A stretch of DNA of 64,000 nt from Smittia aterrima. Taxonomy: Eukaryota > Arthropoda > Insecta > Diptera > Chironomidae. This document shows, one piece after another, positions 48,303 to 59,647 of the stretch; the first letter of the stretch is position 1, and the number at the start of each line of letters is the position of its first letter. The position numbers were made by a program, and so were the translations under genes. The stretch covers positions 18,290,001 to 18,354,000 of the forward strand of contig CP093831.1 of the NCBI GenBank assembly GCA_033063855.1, read 5' to 3'. The notes under the pieces are model-generated. The model was not told the DNA's origin, did no database searches, and was given only the letters and a program-made list of their open reading frames with translations.

Positions 48303-49926
48303 TTACAACTCATCGCGAGCCTTCTCATTTTGATGGCTGTTAATGAAGTCGTACATGTCATCGATCGAACGACTTCCATTATATTCGGAAATCTTTTCGC
48401 CATCCTTGTAGATGAAGAGAGTTGGGAATCCGTTGACATCTTGTTCGGTACAGAGGTCGCGATTTTCTTGAAGAGTGCAGTCAACTTTAGCGATTTTAAT
48501 GTTTGGATTGCTAACGTACTTCTCGGCAAGTTGCTGCCATGCTGGGGCCAATCTCTTGCAATGACCACACCTAATGATAAGAAAATATTTTTATAATAAA
48601 ATAAAAATAAAATTTTAAATCGTTTACCATGGAGCGTAGAATTTGATGAATGTGACTCCTTTTTCAATTGCTTGTGGGAAACTGTCAGAGGTCAATTGTA
48701 AAACAGCTGCTCCTTCACCTTCTTCCTTAGCTTCAGTCTTCTCTGCTGGTTTGTGTTCACCCTTAGACGACGATCTTTCTTCAGCATAGGCTTTCAAATC
48801 GTCAAGTGATCGTGGTCCTGAATACTTGTCAACCTTTTTTCCATTTTCAAACCACAAGAGTGTAGGGTAACCCTTGATGTCGTATTCTTTGCAAATTGGA
48901 CGATGCTCAGTACAATCTAGCTTTGCGATGTTGACTGTTGTGTCGTGCTCAAATGATCCAGCAAGTTCTTCGAAGGTTGGAGCCAGTTTTTGGCAATGAC
49001 CACACCATGGAGCGAAGAACTTGATGAACCAATATCCAGTCGCAACGTTTGAAGCAAAGTTCTTATCGGTCAGCTCAATCAATCCCTTCAATGGAGCTGG
49101 GACAGCCAGATTTCCATCTTCAGCCTCTTCCTCCTCTTCAGGTGTTGAAGAGCCCAACTGCTCGTTGATGAAGGCAGATAGCGATGGCAGATCTCTAGTA
49201 GATCTATATTTCACAGCCTCTTCTTCACTGTTAAGCTTAAAGAATTTTAGTGTGGGATAACTGGTAACGTCATTTGCAGAGCAAGTCTTTTGGTTCTCGG
49301 TACAATCCACTTTGGCGATTCGAACACGACTTTCATCCTGTGTGTTCAACATTTCCGCAAGTTGGCTCCATGTCGGTTTTAGTCTATAAAAAAAATTGTG
49401 TCATTTTTTATTGAAGTTTGAAATAAAATTAACATCACGTACCGTACACAATGTCCACACCTAAGAAATAGAATGAAGTTTGCTAATTAGTAAAATAATA
49501 ACTCATCATCAATCAGTGGAGATTGGGCGTGATGGGAAGCGTAAAAGAGATAAGGAACGACCAACAAAAAAATGTTGATAAGAACACTTTCATCTCAGTT
49601 ATAAGAACACGTCGCTTAGACAGATGACAGATGCTGTATGGTTATGAACTTGATGACACATCACGATAAATACACAAAGAAACTTTGTAGACTTATGCCG
49701 GTTTTCGTTTATTAGATTTTCATCAACTAGCGATAAAATGCTATCGATTATTTCTAAGAGCTTACCATGGGGCGAAGAACATAACAAATATGTTGTTTGT
49801 CTTTATAACTTCATCGAAATTACTATCGTCAAGAATAAGAGTTGAATCGACTTCATTGTGGTCGTCTCCTTCGCAGTTTACAGCAGTCGAGAGCAAGAGA
49901 ACAAAAGCAAGCACGAACAACTTCAT
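48303..49926 (-). CDS. prtp: Pretaporter / ERp46 (TXNDC5) protein disulphide isomerase
   Basis: Four exons (49926-49766, 49460-49443, 49383-48628, 48570-48303) give 400 residues. Residues 1-18 form a signal peptide (MKLFVLAFVLLLSTAVNC). Three thioredoxin domains each have a CGHC active site: Cys55-Cys58, Cys187-Cys190 (FFAPWCGHCQKLAP) and Cys313-Cys316 (CGHCKRLAPAW). Each has a following xYPTL or GFPTL cis-Pro segment (SYPTL, GYPTL, GFPTL). Acidic linkers join the domains. The C-terminus ARDEL is an ER retention signal. Three CGHC domains plus RDEL match ERp46/TXNDC5, called pretaporter in Drosophila, which folds secretory proteins and also acts as a ligand for engulfment of dying cells. Notable: exon 2 is only 18 bases and encodes the first active site, and the introns before domains 1 and 3 both split the Trp codon just before CGHC. 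Confidence 0.94.
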
Positions 49927-50226
49927 TATTAACTTAAATTATTTACTAATCGACGTTAAATTTAACTAAATAGCTCTCCTATTTCTCTAGAAATTGATTT
50001 TATATCCCGACTTTTCGTTTGCTTCTTTCAATTAAAACGTTGCGTAGTTTCGTTCGCTCCTCAGAGAGCAAAACTACGAGATTTTTTCAATTAACCGTTG
50101 AAAAGTCTAATTAAATCTGAATGTCTAACTTTGTTCTATAAAATGAAATGAACAGAAAACTGTTCTTAAAGAAGGCTAAGCAGCGAGAAGAAAATTTAAG
50201 AACCGATTTTATTGTAACGGCTTCTT

Positions 50227-50921
50227 TCAATTTTCGTTAATTTTATCAAAGTCAATCACAATCGTTTTATTCTTTGGCTTGAATTGCCGATATTTAATTT
50301 TTGCTGCATTCAGCATCCTCTTCGAACCAATAGTTTGAGGCTTCTCAGCGTGTTTATCTGAGACATAGACAACTTCTTTGATTTTTGATTGAATGATGAT
50401 TTTAGCGCATTCATTGCATGGAAAGAGCGCCACGTACAAAGTGCATCCATTGACGTTAATCGAGTTTGTGTTAAGAATCGCTGAAAAAATTGGTAAAGAC
50501 AACTTCATCTTAGTTATGAGAACTGAGAACTGCAACAGGTAAGAATTACCATTGACTTCCGCGTGTACACAATACATGTACTTGTTCTTTAGAGGATCAT
50601 CAGAGGATTTCGTCCATGGAAACTCATCATCTCCACAGTTTATTGGGAATCCGTTATAGCCAATACCAACAATATGCTTCTGATCATTAACAATGCATGC
50701 TCCGACTTGTGACACTGGATCCTTACTTCGTTGAGCTGCTAAGAAAGCAATTCCCATGAAATATTCTTCCCACTCTAAAAGTAAACAATAAAAATAAAAG
50801 ATTTCCAAAGAAAATAAAAAAGAAGCAAACCTAAATAATCAGTCCGCTTTCCGCTTCCATTCTCACTTATGATTTTCATCTCTTCTAGTTTCTGTATCTC
50901 GTCAATAGTTCCCTTCGACAT
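50227..50921 (-). CDS. DCTD: Deoxycytidylate (dCMP) deaminase
   Basis: Three exons (50921-50831, 50774-50550, 50480-50227) encode 189 residues. The enzyme turns dCMP into dUMP, the substrate of thymidylate synthase, in the cytosol. The zinc site is seen as VHAEVNAIL (His101, catalytic Glu103) and FPCNECAK (Cys127, Cys130). Other family segments are EWEEYFMGIAFLAAQRSKDP, VGACIV, GIGYNGFP and VVYVSDKH. The length matches the family, about 180 residues. The start MSKGTIDEIQKLEEM is the first ATG in the exon. The gene lies head to head with the GMC oxidoreductase gene, 367 bases apart. Confidence 0.95.
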
Positions 50922-51288
50922 GGCGTCGTTAAGTTGTAGCTTCACTTGTTTAAGTATTGTTTAAGACCGCAAAAATTGAATTTTGTTTTTTTACTAACAC
51001 AGTTAAGCTTTCTTGTAGTTTTGAAATATACGTTGCTCGACTTTATATGGAAATAATTTCTAATGATTTCCAATTAACGCAGACTCTATTTCTATGAGAA
51101 TTAAAAAGAATTTCATCTGTTGCTTGAGTTGCAAACATCTGATTCACACCTTAAAGTCAACATTTTATCTTGGTATTTAAGAATTTCTTTTCTTTCAGTC
51201 TGCGAAAATAGTTGACCACCTTGAATTTTATGAAATTTCGTCATTTACGTGTTTTCATTTAATTTAGTATCATTCACGAATCAGTCGA
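50922..51288. promoter_or_regulatory. Divergent promoter region, dCMP deaminase / GMC gene
   Basis: This 367-base gap lies between the two start codons. No clear TATA box is present on either side; the region is AT-rich and holds both 5' UTRs. Confidence 0.35.
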
Positions 51289-53479
51289 ATGAAGATGGTT
51301 CTTAACTTGCAGCTGTTTTTTGAAACTGTTTTGCTAGCATGGTGAGAGTGAAATAATATTTTGTGATATTCACGAGTCAAAGAGATCTTTAAATTTGTAG
51401 GGCAAAAAGATCATCGAGAAACCCATTTGCGTCAATATTTTTTGTACTTTTGAGTTTTCAATTGTCATTTAGATCAGATTACGTTTTTCCCATCGACTAT
51501 TTAACAAAGCGATCTTCCTTTGGAGTATTTTCTAATCAAGACAACGCATGTGAACAGTCGCAACGCGGTTTTGATTTGAATTTCGATTTTATTATCGTTG
51601 GAGCGGGAGCTGCTGGCTCTGTGATTGCCTACGGATTAAGTGAAAACCCGAATTGGAATATTCTTCTTATCGAAGCAGGCGGAGACCCAGCTGTTGAATC
51701 TGTGGTAACATGATAAGTCATATACGTAACGTAGAAAAGTTTCTTCTGTATTTCCCTTTTGCCAACCAAATCGAATCGAACAGTTTAATTTTAGAATGAA
51801 AAGTTGTGAAAATTCTAATTTGGTGATTTCGATAAATTTCTATCTTTGAACAGGTGCCTCTGACAGAAGTTTACACTCTAGATAACTCAAAAGTTTGGAG
51901 ATATCATTATGAAACCGTTGATTCTTCGTCGCAAGCTTTTTTAAACGGTCGACCTATTCGTCTTGGAAAGCAATTGTAAGGAAAATGATTAATCGCTTTA
52001 AAAACTATTTTCTAAAATAAATATTAAACTAGAGGTGGAACCACAGAGAATAATGCTGGAATTTGGGTTTGTGGTCAAAACCGTGACTACGATTCATGGG
52101 AAGCTCAGGGAAATCCTGGTTGGAGCTACAAAGACATTCTTCCTTACATCAAGAAAAGTGAAAATAACCAAGACAAAAATATGAAACTTTCGTATCATGG
52201 AACAAAAGGCCCAGTCCCAGTTAGCTCTTATCCAATCATTGATAGTTTATTCTATTCACTAAGAAACGGTTTTAACGAAATAAACTACACAACATTAAAT
52301 GACTACAACGCTGAGCAGTACAACGGTTTCGTGTCCCATCAAGCTACAGTTAAGAAAGGCGAAAGATGCGGCGCTTATCGATCCTTCATACAACCAATCA
52401 AGGAAAGGTCGAACCTATTCATTGTCAAAAATGGCTTAGTTACGAACATTTTGTTAAATGGAACAATGGCGAATGGAGTTAATGTAAAAACGTCTCTTTC
52501 AAAATGTCCCAACATCAAGTTTTATGCCTTGAAAGAAACAATCCTTTCAGCTGGTGCAATAGCTTCCCCGAAAATTCTACTTCAATCTGGGATTGGATCA
52601 AAAAGTGAACTAGAAGAATTGAAAATAACAGTCGTGAAAGATTTACCGGGAGTTGGGAACAATCTGCAAGATCATGCTATGACAATCAAATATGTTGAAA
52701 TCGACACGAATGCACCTGTAAAAAATTACTTCACCCTCGCGCTTGATGCAATTCAATACATCGTTAGTAGAACAGGTTACTTTTCTCAATTTTCAACTTT
52801 TCATTTAAACGCTTTCATAAATGCAACCGATGTTTCGTCAAAATATTCTGACATTCAACTTATTATGAATCATTTTCCAAAGAATTTTCCTGATTTAAAA
52901 CCTGGTTTGGAGACATTTGGCTTTAAGGATGAATTCATCACTCAAATAACAAATTCCAACAAAAAATACGAACTCATTGAGTTGATTACTCTTGTTCTAA
53001 ACCCAAAAGCAAGAGGGAAAGTTAGTCTCAGAGGCAAAGATCCGGATTTAAGTCCAAAAATCCTTTCGAACTTCTTTACGAACGAAGATGACATTCGATC
53101 TGTTATTCAAGCTTTAAACAAAACACGCGAACTACTTAACACAAAAGCTTTTCAAAAAATATCAGCAAAATTCTTAAAACTTGACATTAAACAGTGTAAT
53201 CCTTTGCCTTATCTGTCAGATGAATATGAGAGATGTTATCTGAGATATTTATCTGGAAGTTTATGGAGTCCTGCGGGCACTTGTAAGATGGGGCCATCGA
53301 ATGATAATCAAGCTGTTGTTGATACAGAACTTAAGGTTCATGGAATTGAAAATCTAAGAGTCGTTGACGCAAGTGTTATGCCGAGTATTCCTTCGGGAAA
53401 TGTTATGTGTCCAACTTACGCAATCGGTCAAAAAGCTGTTGAAATGATTAAGAAGAGTTGGGCACGAGAACATTTTTAA
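51289..53479 (+). CDS. GMC oxidoreductase homologue lacking a catalytic His
   Basis: Four exons (51289-51341, 51401-51704, 51854-51975, 52033-53479) encode 641 residues. A hydrophobic segment at about 28-42 may be a signal or anchor. The FAD-binding motif is IIVGAGAAGSVIAYGLSENP (81-100) with LLIEAGGD after it. GKQLGGTTENNAGIW and GAIASPKILLQSGIG are the two GMC signatures. The C-terminal domain has AGTCKMGP, LRVVDASVMP and SIPSGNVMCPTYAIGQKA. GMC enzymes oxidise alcohols or sugars with FAD; insect members act in immunity, cuticle tanning and ecdysone metabolism. The position that is His in nearly all members (YHPxGTCKMG; His516 of glucose oxidase) is Ser572 here, in LWSPAGTCKMG. The rest of the domain is intact, so it may have changed or lost activity. 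The ATG at 51295 is an alternative start. Confidence 0.9.
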
Positions 53480-56400
53480 AAATTGTTGCAATAAAATGTT
53501 ATTTACCGGTTATTTCCTTTACGTAAATGTCAATATCAACCAGTTGTGCAAGATACAAGAAAGAAAATATTGCTTTCACATGCCGATAACGCAGTTTCAA
53601 TTTCTTGACCTTGACCGAGAGAAACCATAGTTTGTTGACTCGAAAGATTTATGCAATAGATGTATTCATTTATTCTGATAAAGAAAATATTTAAAAACTT
53701 TTCTAGCTGAATGTATTTTTGTTATTGAGCTCATTCACTTGAATTTTTTCGATTTGCAATAAAGCGCTTTGCGTCACTTTATTTTTCATTATATTTAAGG
53801 AATTAATTTTCAGCTGCCACCATAGTTGAATGAAGCTGTCAATATCACAAAATTGAGTCTAATGATTTATTTAAACAACAAACTCGCTTTATATTCCGCT
53901 CTCAATTTCCGGAAATATTGTCACAGCAAGGTTGTGTAACGAGTAAAGGAATTTGGATTCGATTCGCAAAGAAATCTCGTTCGATTCTGGCCCGACTTCT
54001 TCTGCTGTCATCGAGAAACGTTCGAATCCTTCTCGGATCTTTAAATATAGAAGAAGATAAATAGAAAGCGATGTTGAAGAAACATTAAATGTTTGCTTTG
54101 CAATTCCAACCGTAAGAGGTGAATTGATGATTCAATCAATTTGCGGAAAACAGCGCAACGATCTGTAGCTGTACCTCAGATGATGTCTTGACGAATTGCA
54201 AGCAATTTCCTCGATTTATGGTTTGAAGGAGAAAGCAACAATTCCATTGAAAAGGTCTCAACTTGATTTGGGAACTTTTTCGATTTCATTTGACGAAAGC
54301 TTTTTGAAAGCTTTTTGAAGACGATGCACCTCAGTGCTGAAAAACGTTTATTACATTCCAACCCAAACACGTTTTAAAACTTATAAACTAATTACATTTT
54401 CACCTCAAATTAAATTGAAATTTTAACCCTTAATTAAATTTTCATTCACAACTCGTTAGATCCACGTGCTGCCTGTTCCATTCACTTCTTTCCTTCTTTA
54501 TTTTCAATAGAGTTTCTCCGTTTTTTAGTCAATAGATGAAATCTTTTGTACGTGACTTTCATAAAAATCGCATCAGGTGCTTGAGATTTGCTTTCATAAG
54601 CTTTCAACTTCTTTTTGAAGCGATAGCGTAACCACCGACAAAACAAACTAAAATCATCTGATTATACCTTTTTTAATCGCGTTGTAATTACTCGAACGCT
54701 TAAACAGATTTTCTCCCAAACATTTAATTTAAATAATTAGGTTGAACAGCGGACTGAGATTGTTTTCACGGGGAGTTTTACGCATGATGAGTATTCAACC
54801 CTGGCTCGGCCATTTAGCTCATTGCCAGCATAAAAAACATTGACGACGTATAAACGAGAAATACTAAAGAGATAACATGGAGCAAAAGTTACGAAAATCC
54901 CTTTTCGAGTCGTTAAAAAACATTGTATAATGGAAAACGGCCTTGCCTTCACAGTTGAGTGCGAAATTCATCAGATAAGTTATAGCTTTAAGCAGAAAGT
55001 TTTCTATGACGGAGATTTAAAGCAATAATTTACTGTTTGTAATAACTAGGATTGTTTGTTGAAAATCTTTTTTATTTGTTGTGTTGTATAGCGACTATTG
55101 ACTTGTGGTTCTTGAGAGAATTTAGTGAAAACTTCAGCTAAGTTTTAACGGCTTTACAGAAGAAGCTAAAACAATTAACATCCTAGAATTTGATTGTTGC
55201 TTATGGATTGGTGAATGCTCAATGGATCCTCTTGCTCTTTCTTAATATTACAACAGATTTTCAATACTTACTTTCATGATAACGAAAGCTTAGACATGGG
55301 AAATAAAAGCTGCTCGTGAATTTCAATAAAAACCGAAATCGATAAGCTTTTGTGGAGCATGTCGTTTCTCTAAGCTCGTATTCGAAATCCCTTTAACTCG
55401 TATTTCTAGCAATAATGGGAATTTACCTTTAAATTTGGTCAATGTAGTTTGCATTCTGAAGGAAATGCTGTTCGTTGAAAGCTTTCCAGGTTTAATTAGT
55501 TTGGAAAACTCTTACAAAACCACGACAGCTTTTCAATTTATCGCTTGAACTGATTTCCTGAAGTCCCTTTTGTATTTCGCTCTACTAGATGTTCAAATTG
55601 ATTCGAGGAAAAAAAACGTAGTCAGACAAGTGAAAAGTGCAGCATAAATGCTCTCGAAACTTTTTTAAGCACACAATTGAGTGAAGAGAAAGTTCGAAGA
55701 GTTTTGGCTCAAAGGTTGATGTATGTGGCTTGCTCGATCACCCGCCAGTGATGAAAATATTTGCTCGTGGCTATGAACAAACTCTTTCTATGCAAGTTAG
55801 TTAGGAAGTACAAGTTTAGATTTCTATGGCGAAATCCAATTAATTATAAATAATTTCCATCTGACACATTTTTGAAGCTGACGATTCGCAAGATAAATTT
55901 AAATCAAGTGCTGCTTGAAGACAATGCCATGAGGGATTTCCGAGAGATGAAGATTTTCCATAATAATCCGCTCATTAAATGCTCTTTTCACATTTCCATG
56001 ATTTATTCAGTTGCTTGCAGTACCATTGAGACCGACAACGCTATAAGTGATTCAAAATGAGAGCATTTCAAAATATTATCCGACAACGACAATCACAGAC
56101 ATATGAAGACTTTATGCTAAGTAATTTGTCGCTGAGCTGATAAGTTTTATGCATTTCCTAAAATTTTCACACTCGGCTGACGTCAACTGGAAGCGACACG
56201 TGTTTGCTTCTATGATTCCACCCACACTGACTGCACAACAAACTAAGTCGACGTTCATGAGATTGTTTACAAATAGTAAAGGTGCATGATTTCTCCTTTT
56301 GAAAGGTCGAGTCATAAATCAGTCTGCACAGTCTTCCAACTTCTTCGATAACGATTATTTGAAAAATATATTCTTTCTTTTTCACAAGGAGGGCGAGTTC

Positions 56401-57532
56401 ATGATTTGAAATTATGAACAATAAAATTCAGCCTTCGCTATTAGCAACATAAAACTGAAATAAATGCTTGTCTTGTTGACAATGTCTAGACAATTTTGAA
56501 AGCTTTCAGACACTTGACAAGCCATGAGATGTGAATTTTAAACAAACGAGAGGCACTAAGCTTCAAATACTTCATCAATCATCAAATTTAATGTTAAAAA
56601 TTGTTTAACAATTTGTCTGAAAAAAAAGTTTTAATTAAATTTTATTATGAAATTGGCTCAACCTGCATTAGACTCATAATCACAGGAATTTTCATTTATT
56701 TAAAATCCGTGGACCCCATAAAACCTAATTAAGAGATCACATGAATTTTAATGCAAAATGAAATTTCAAAATTAAAATGTTTTGAATTATTTCTCTGAAA
56801 GCTTTGGAGGAAAATATTTTTGTTGATGTATCAAGCTTCTCGTGTTGATTCTGCTGAAACATACGATTTAATGTCGCTTGTCATTGGTTTATAGACATTC
56901 AGATTTGTCTTTGAACTTTTCTATCTCGCGAGCTTTCCTTTTATGTTCACTTCCTTTGTTTCTTCTCTGTTTTAAGAATTCATCAGAATTTTTTCTCTCT
57001 CAACTTTAATATTTATGATGCTGCTGGGAAATATATTTCCAAATGGTAATTTCACGCTTTGGTGGAAATTTCAAGTACGAGATTTGATGTACAATTTTAT
57101 GCTTGTCTGATTGCACAAACAGTCTCCTCGAACAAAAATAACGTTTTGAATAATGTAGATTTCAGTACATTTTTCAAGATAACATCAATCTAGGTTCATT
57201 CTACAATCCGTTGAGCTTTTTGGTTCTACCAGCCTTCGAGCTCAAAGCGAAGCGAGTTAATCATGCGAAAACGTTTACGAGTATTTATGAGAGAAAACGT
57301 CTTCGAAAATAATCAGTAAGCTAAGTAAAGCTTGATCGCAAAGTTTGCATTTTATTGAGCGAAGAAAACAAGAAAACGAAGAAGAAGGTTTGTAGAGGAT
57401 TGGAGAATATCGAAAGTTTTTAATTAAAATTCCATCTTGCAAAAGCTAAAAGCTCATAAATGAAACTTCGTATCCGAGACGAAAAACAATTTTCAATTTT
57501 TATTTTCTTCGAAGTAGAAAACTTTTTACATC
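53480..57532. other. Gene-poor stretch
   Basis: AATAAA at 53490-53495 serves the GMC gene. Beyond it, about 4 kb shows no supportable exon. A short tandem GAAAGCTTTTT duplication lies near 54295-54318. Frames of 60-84 codons (54176, 54737, 55872, 56112) have no domains. Confidence 0.4.
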
Positions 57533-58173
57533 ATGAACAACGTGAAAACATTGGTCCGGATCATCGTCGCTTTGTGTTTCGTGTATGGGGCAGTGAGCGG
57601 GCAGACTCTGAATCGTCGACAACAAATGAATCTCCAACGGCAGCAGAATCAAGTGGTGAAAGAGCAAGAATTACTCGAAAAGCAATTACAATCTCAGGTT
57701 TCAACATCGAGAACGATTTCTGCCATCGAAAAATCTTGTTAACTCAAATAATTTTTAGTCTTTGCAGGTTCCAACATCTCGAGATCCGATTATAAATCAC
57801 GCAGTATTGGACAGCATTTTTAATGTAAGTGCTTCTTGTTCACTTTGGTCTTCTTAATTGAATGAAAATATTGTTCCTGAGGTGAATGTTGCGTGAAATC
57901 TTAATTGCCCATAAAACCACTGACCCTGGCATCTACGCGTCACCTGTTCTCGTAAACCGTCTAAGGGCAAATTTTCGATTTTTTTGTAGCTTTCTCTTTT
58001 TTGCCTGTAACAAGTTTTTCCCTTCTGGTTAAGATTTTACGTAAATAATTGTTTCTGTGTTTTCAAAGGTTCCAATTCAGGCGATTAAAGCGGTAAATGA
58101 ATTAGTTAGGACGTTAGCGGCAGTACGTGCACGACTTAACCCAAACGCAAGCATCATTGAGAATGTTGAGTGA
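57533..58173 (+). CDS. Small secreted Gln-rich protein of unknown function
   Basis: I do not recognise this gene. Three exons (57533-57697, 57768-57824, 58069-58173), all phase 0, encode 108 residues. Residues 1-23 (MNNVKTLVRIIVALCFVYGA) form a signal peptide. Next comes a Gln/Arg-rich helical stretch likely to form a coiled coil (RRQQMNLQRQQNQVVKEQEL), then VPTSRDPIINHAVLDSIFNV and a short amphipathic end (AIKAVNELVRTLAAVRARLN). There is no Cys in the mature part. The donor of intron 1 (GTTTCA) is weak, and the start of intron 1 closely resembles the start of exon 2, as if a segment was duplicated. Phase-0 joins at all introns and the signal peptide support a real gene. Confidence 0.65.
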
Positions 58174-59647
58174 TTCTTGATAACGAAATGTTTTTCTTAC
58201 CCTCTCTTGCTTTCAATAAAATAAAATAAAAAAAAACTTTCAATTTATATACAAAAGCGACGAGTAGTCAATATAAGCTTCCTCCCTGAACAGCTAATAT
58301 TTACCGAGAGGGGAAGAACAGAAGCTTTTCAACGATTGACTCACGTAAACATTATAGACACCTGAGATGATTCGCATAATTTTTTACTGTTATCAATTCG
58401 AATTCTTCTTTGTCATTCACCTTCCGAAAAGATGAAGCGTCTTAAAGCCATAGCCATGAAGTCCCCCAATTCGAGATTCTATTATCGAGATATTTTCCAT
58501 TCCAAGCTAATAGGACTCAATTGAAAATGCTCTTCACTCCTTGGCACATGGAAGCAGCTGTTGTGGATGATTGTTTCAAGGACGAAACTGATTCGCACTA
58601 AAGTAAATGAGTGATTATGAGAAGACAATTCAATTGAGCGCATTGTTGGTTGAACGAAACATTCTTGCCGAGATCATTATTTCAGCTCCGCTACGCAACA
58701 ACTTCGTTTTTCAATTGCGAGTGAATAAATTTAAGAGAAATGCTTCTGTTGTTTCACTTTTATGTTCATGTTTATGTTTTTCGATATGCTTTGCTATTCC
58801 CAACGCCAGACGCGGGTAGAGCAATAACGCTCATGTCTGAGCAAATTGAAAACAATGCCGGTGAGAACAAGAAACCTTCGACAACGTGCTGTGAATCGTG
58901 ATTTGTGAGATGGCGCGTTGGACGAATAAAAAGTTTAATGATTTAATAAATAAATTAGATTTAATTGTGCGTCGTGAATTGTGAATCAACACCGCAGGAG
59001 CTTTTATATCAGACAATTTTTTTTATAAACTCACTTACAAACAAAAAATATTTTTATTTCTTGAAATATCAGAAAATCTGATAGCGAAACCTAAAAGTTA
59101 AACTTTTCTTATCGAAACGGAGATTTCTGGGAAGTAAATCATTCGAGCTAATTTGCCTTTAGCTGTTCGCGACGCAAGCAGCTAACAGTTTGTTGTTTTC
59201 TTTTATTTATTTTCCCAAAAATATTTCCAACGTCTCAGTAAGATTGCGCAACGGTTTTTGTGATGGCCACTCCGCCATGGCTGGCTACGCCGTTGTTCAA
59301 AAATTGATTCACAGCTCCGAGAGTAGCAATTGGTATCTAACGTTTCAAAGAATAAGTTTCCAACGAACGATTTTGCGACATAACATGCAACTTACGTTGA
59401 AAATGTCATTGAAAAAGTTTGGATTGGCCTGGAATTGTTTTGTTGCGGTGTAGGTTGTTGTCGCTTTAGCTTTTGTTCTTGATGCCGCACCGTAAGTTTC
59501 TTCATTAGTCTCATCGTCTTGAATCCTCTCTTCCGCTTTTACCTGCTCAAAGTAATTACAAGATAAGCTTTAGGGTTTAATTGCTTTATTCCGCTTCGTA
59601 ACAAGTGCATGACGACATGTGTCTTTAGTGCTTTCTTCCAACTCCAA
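58174..59647. other. Intergenic stretch, convergent 3' ends
   Basis: AATAAAATAAAATAAAAA at about 58216-58232 is the likely polyadenylation region of the small secreted gene. The rest has no supportable exon; the frames at 58607-58819 and 59190-59453 lack domains. The right end is the 3' flank of the Gly/Ala-rich gene. Confidence 0.4.

Noticed and set aside
57460..57795. 111-codon plus-strand frame overlapping the small secreted gene
   Set aside because: It is a shadow frame; the signal peptide and spliced frame starting at 57533 are better supported.
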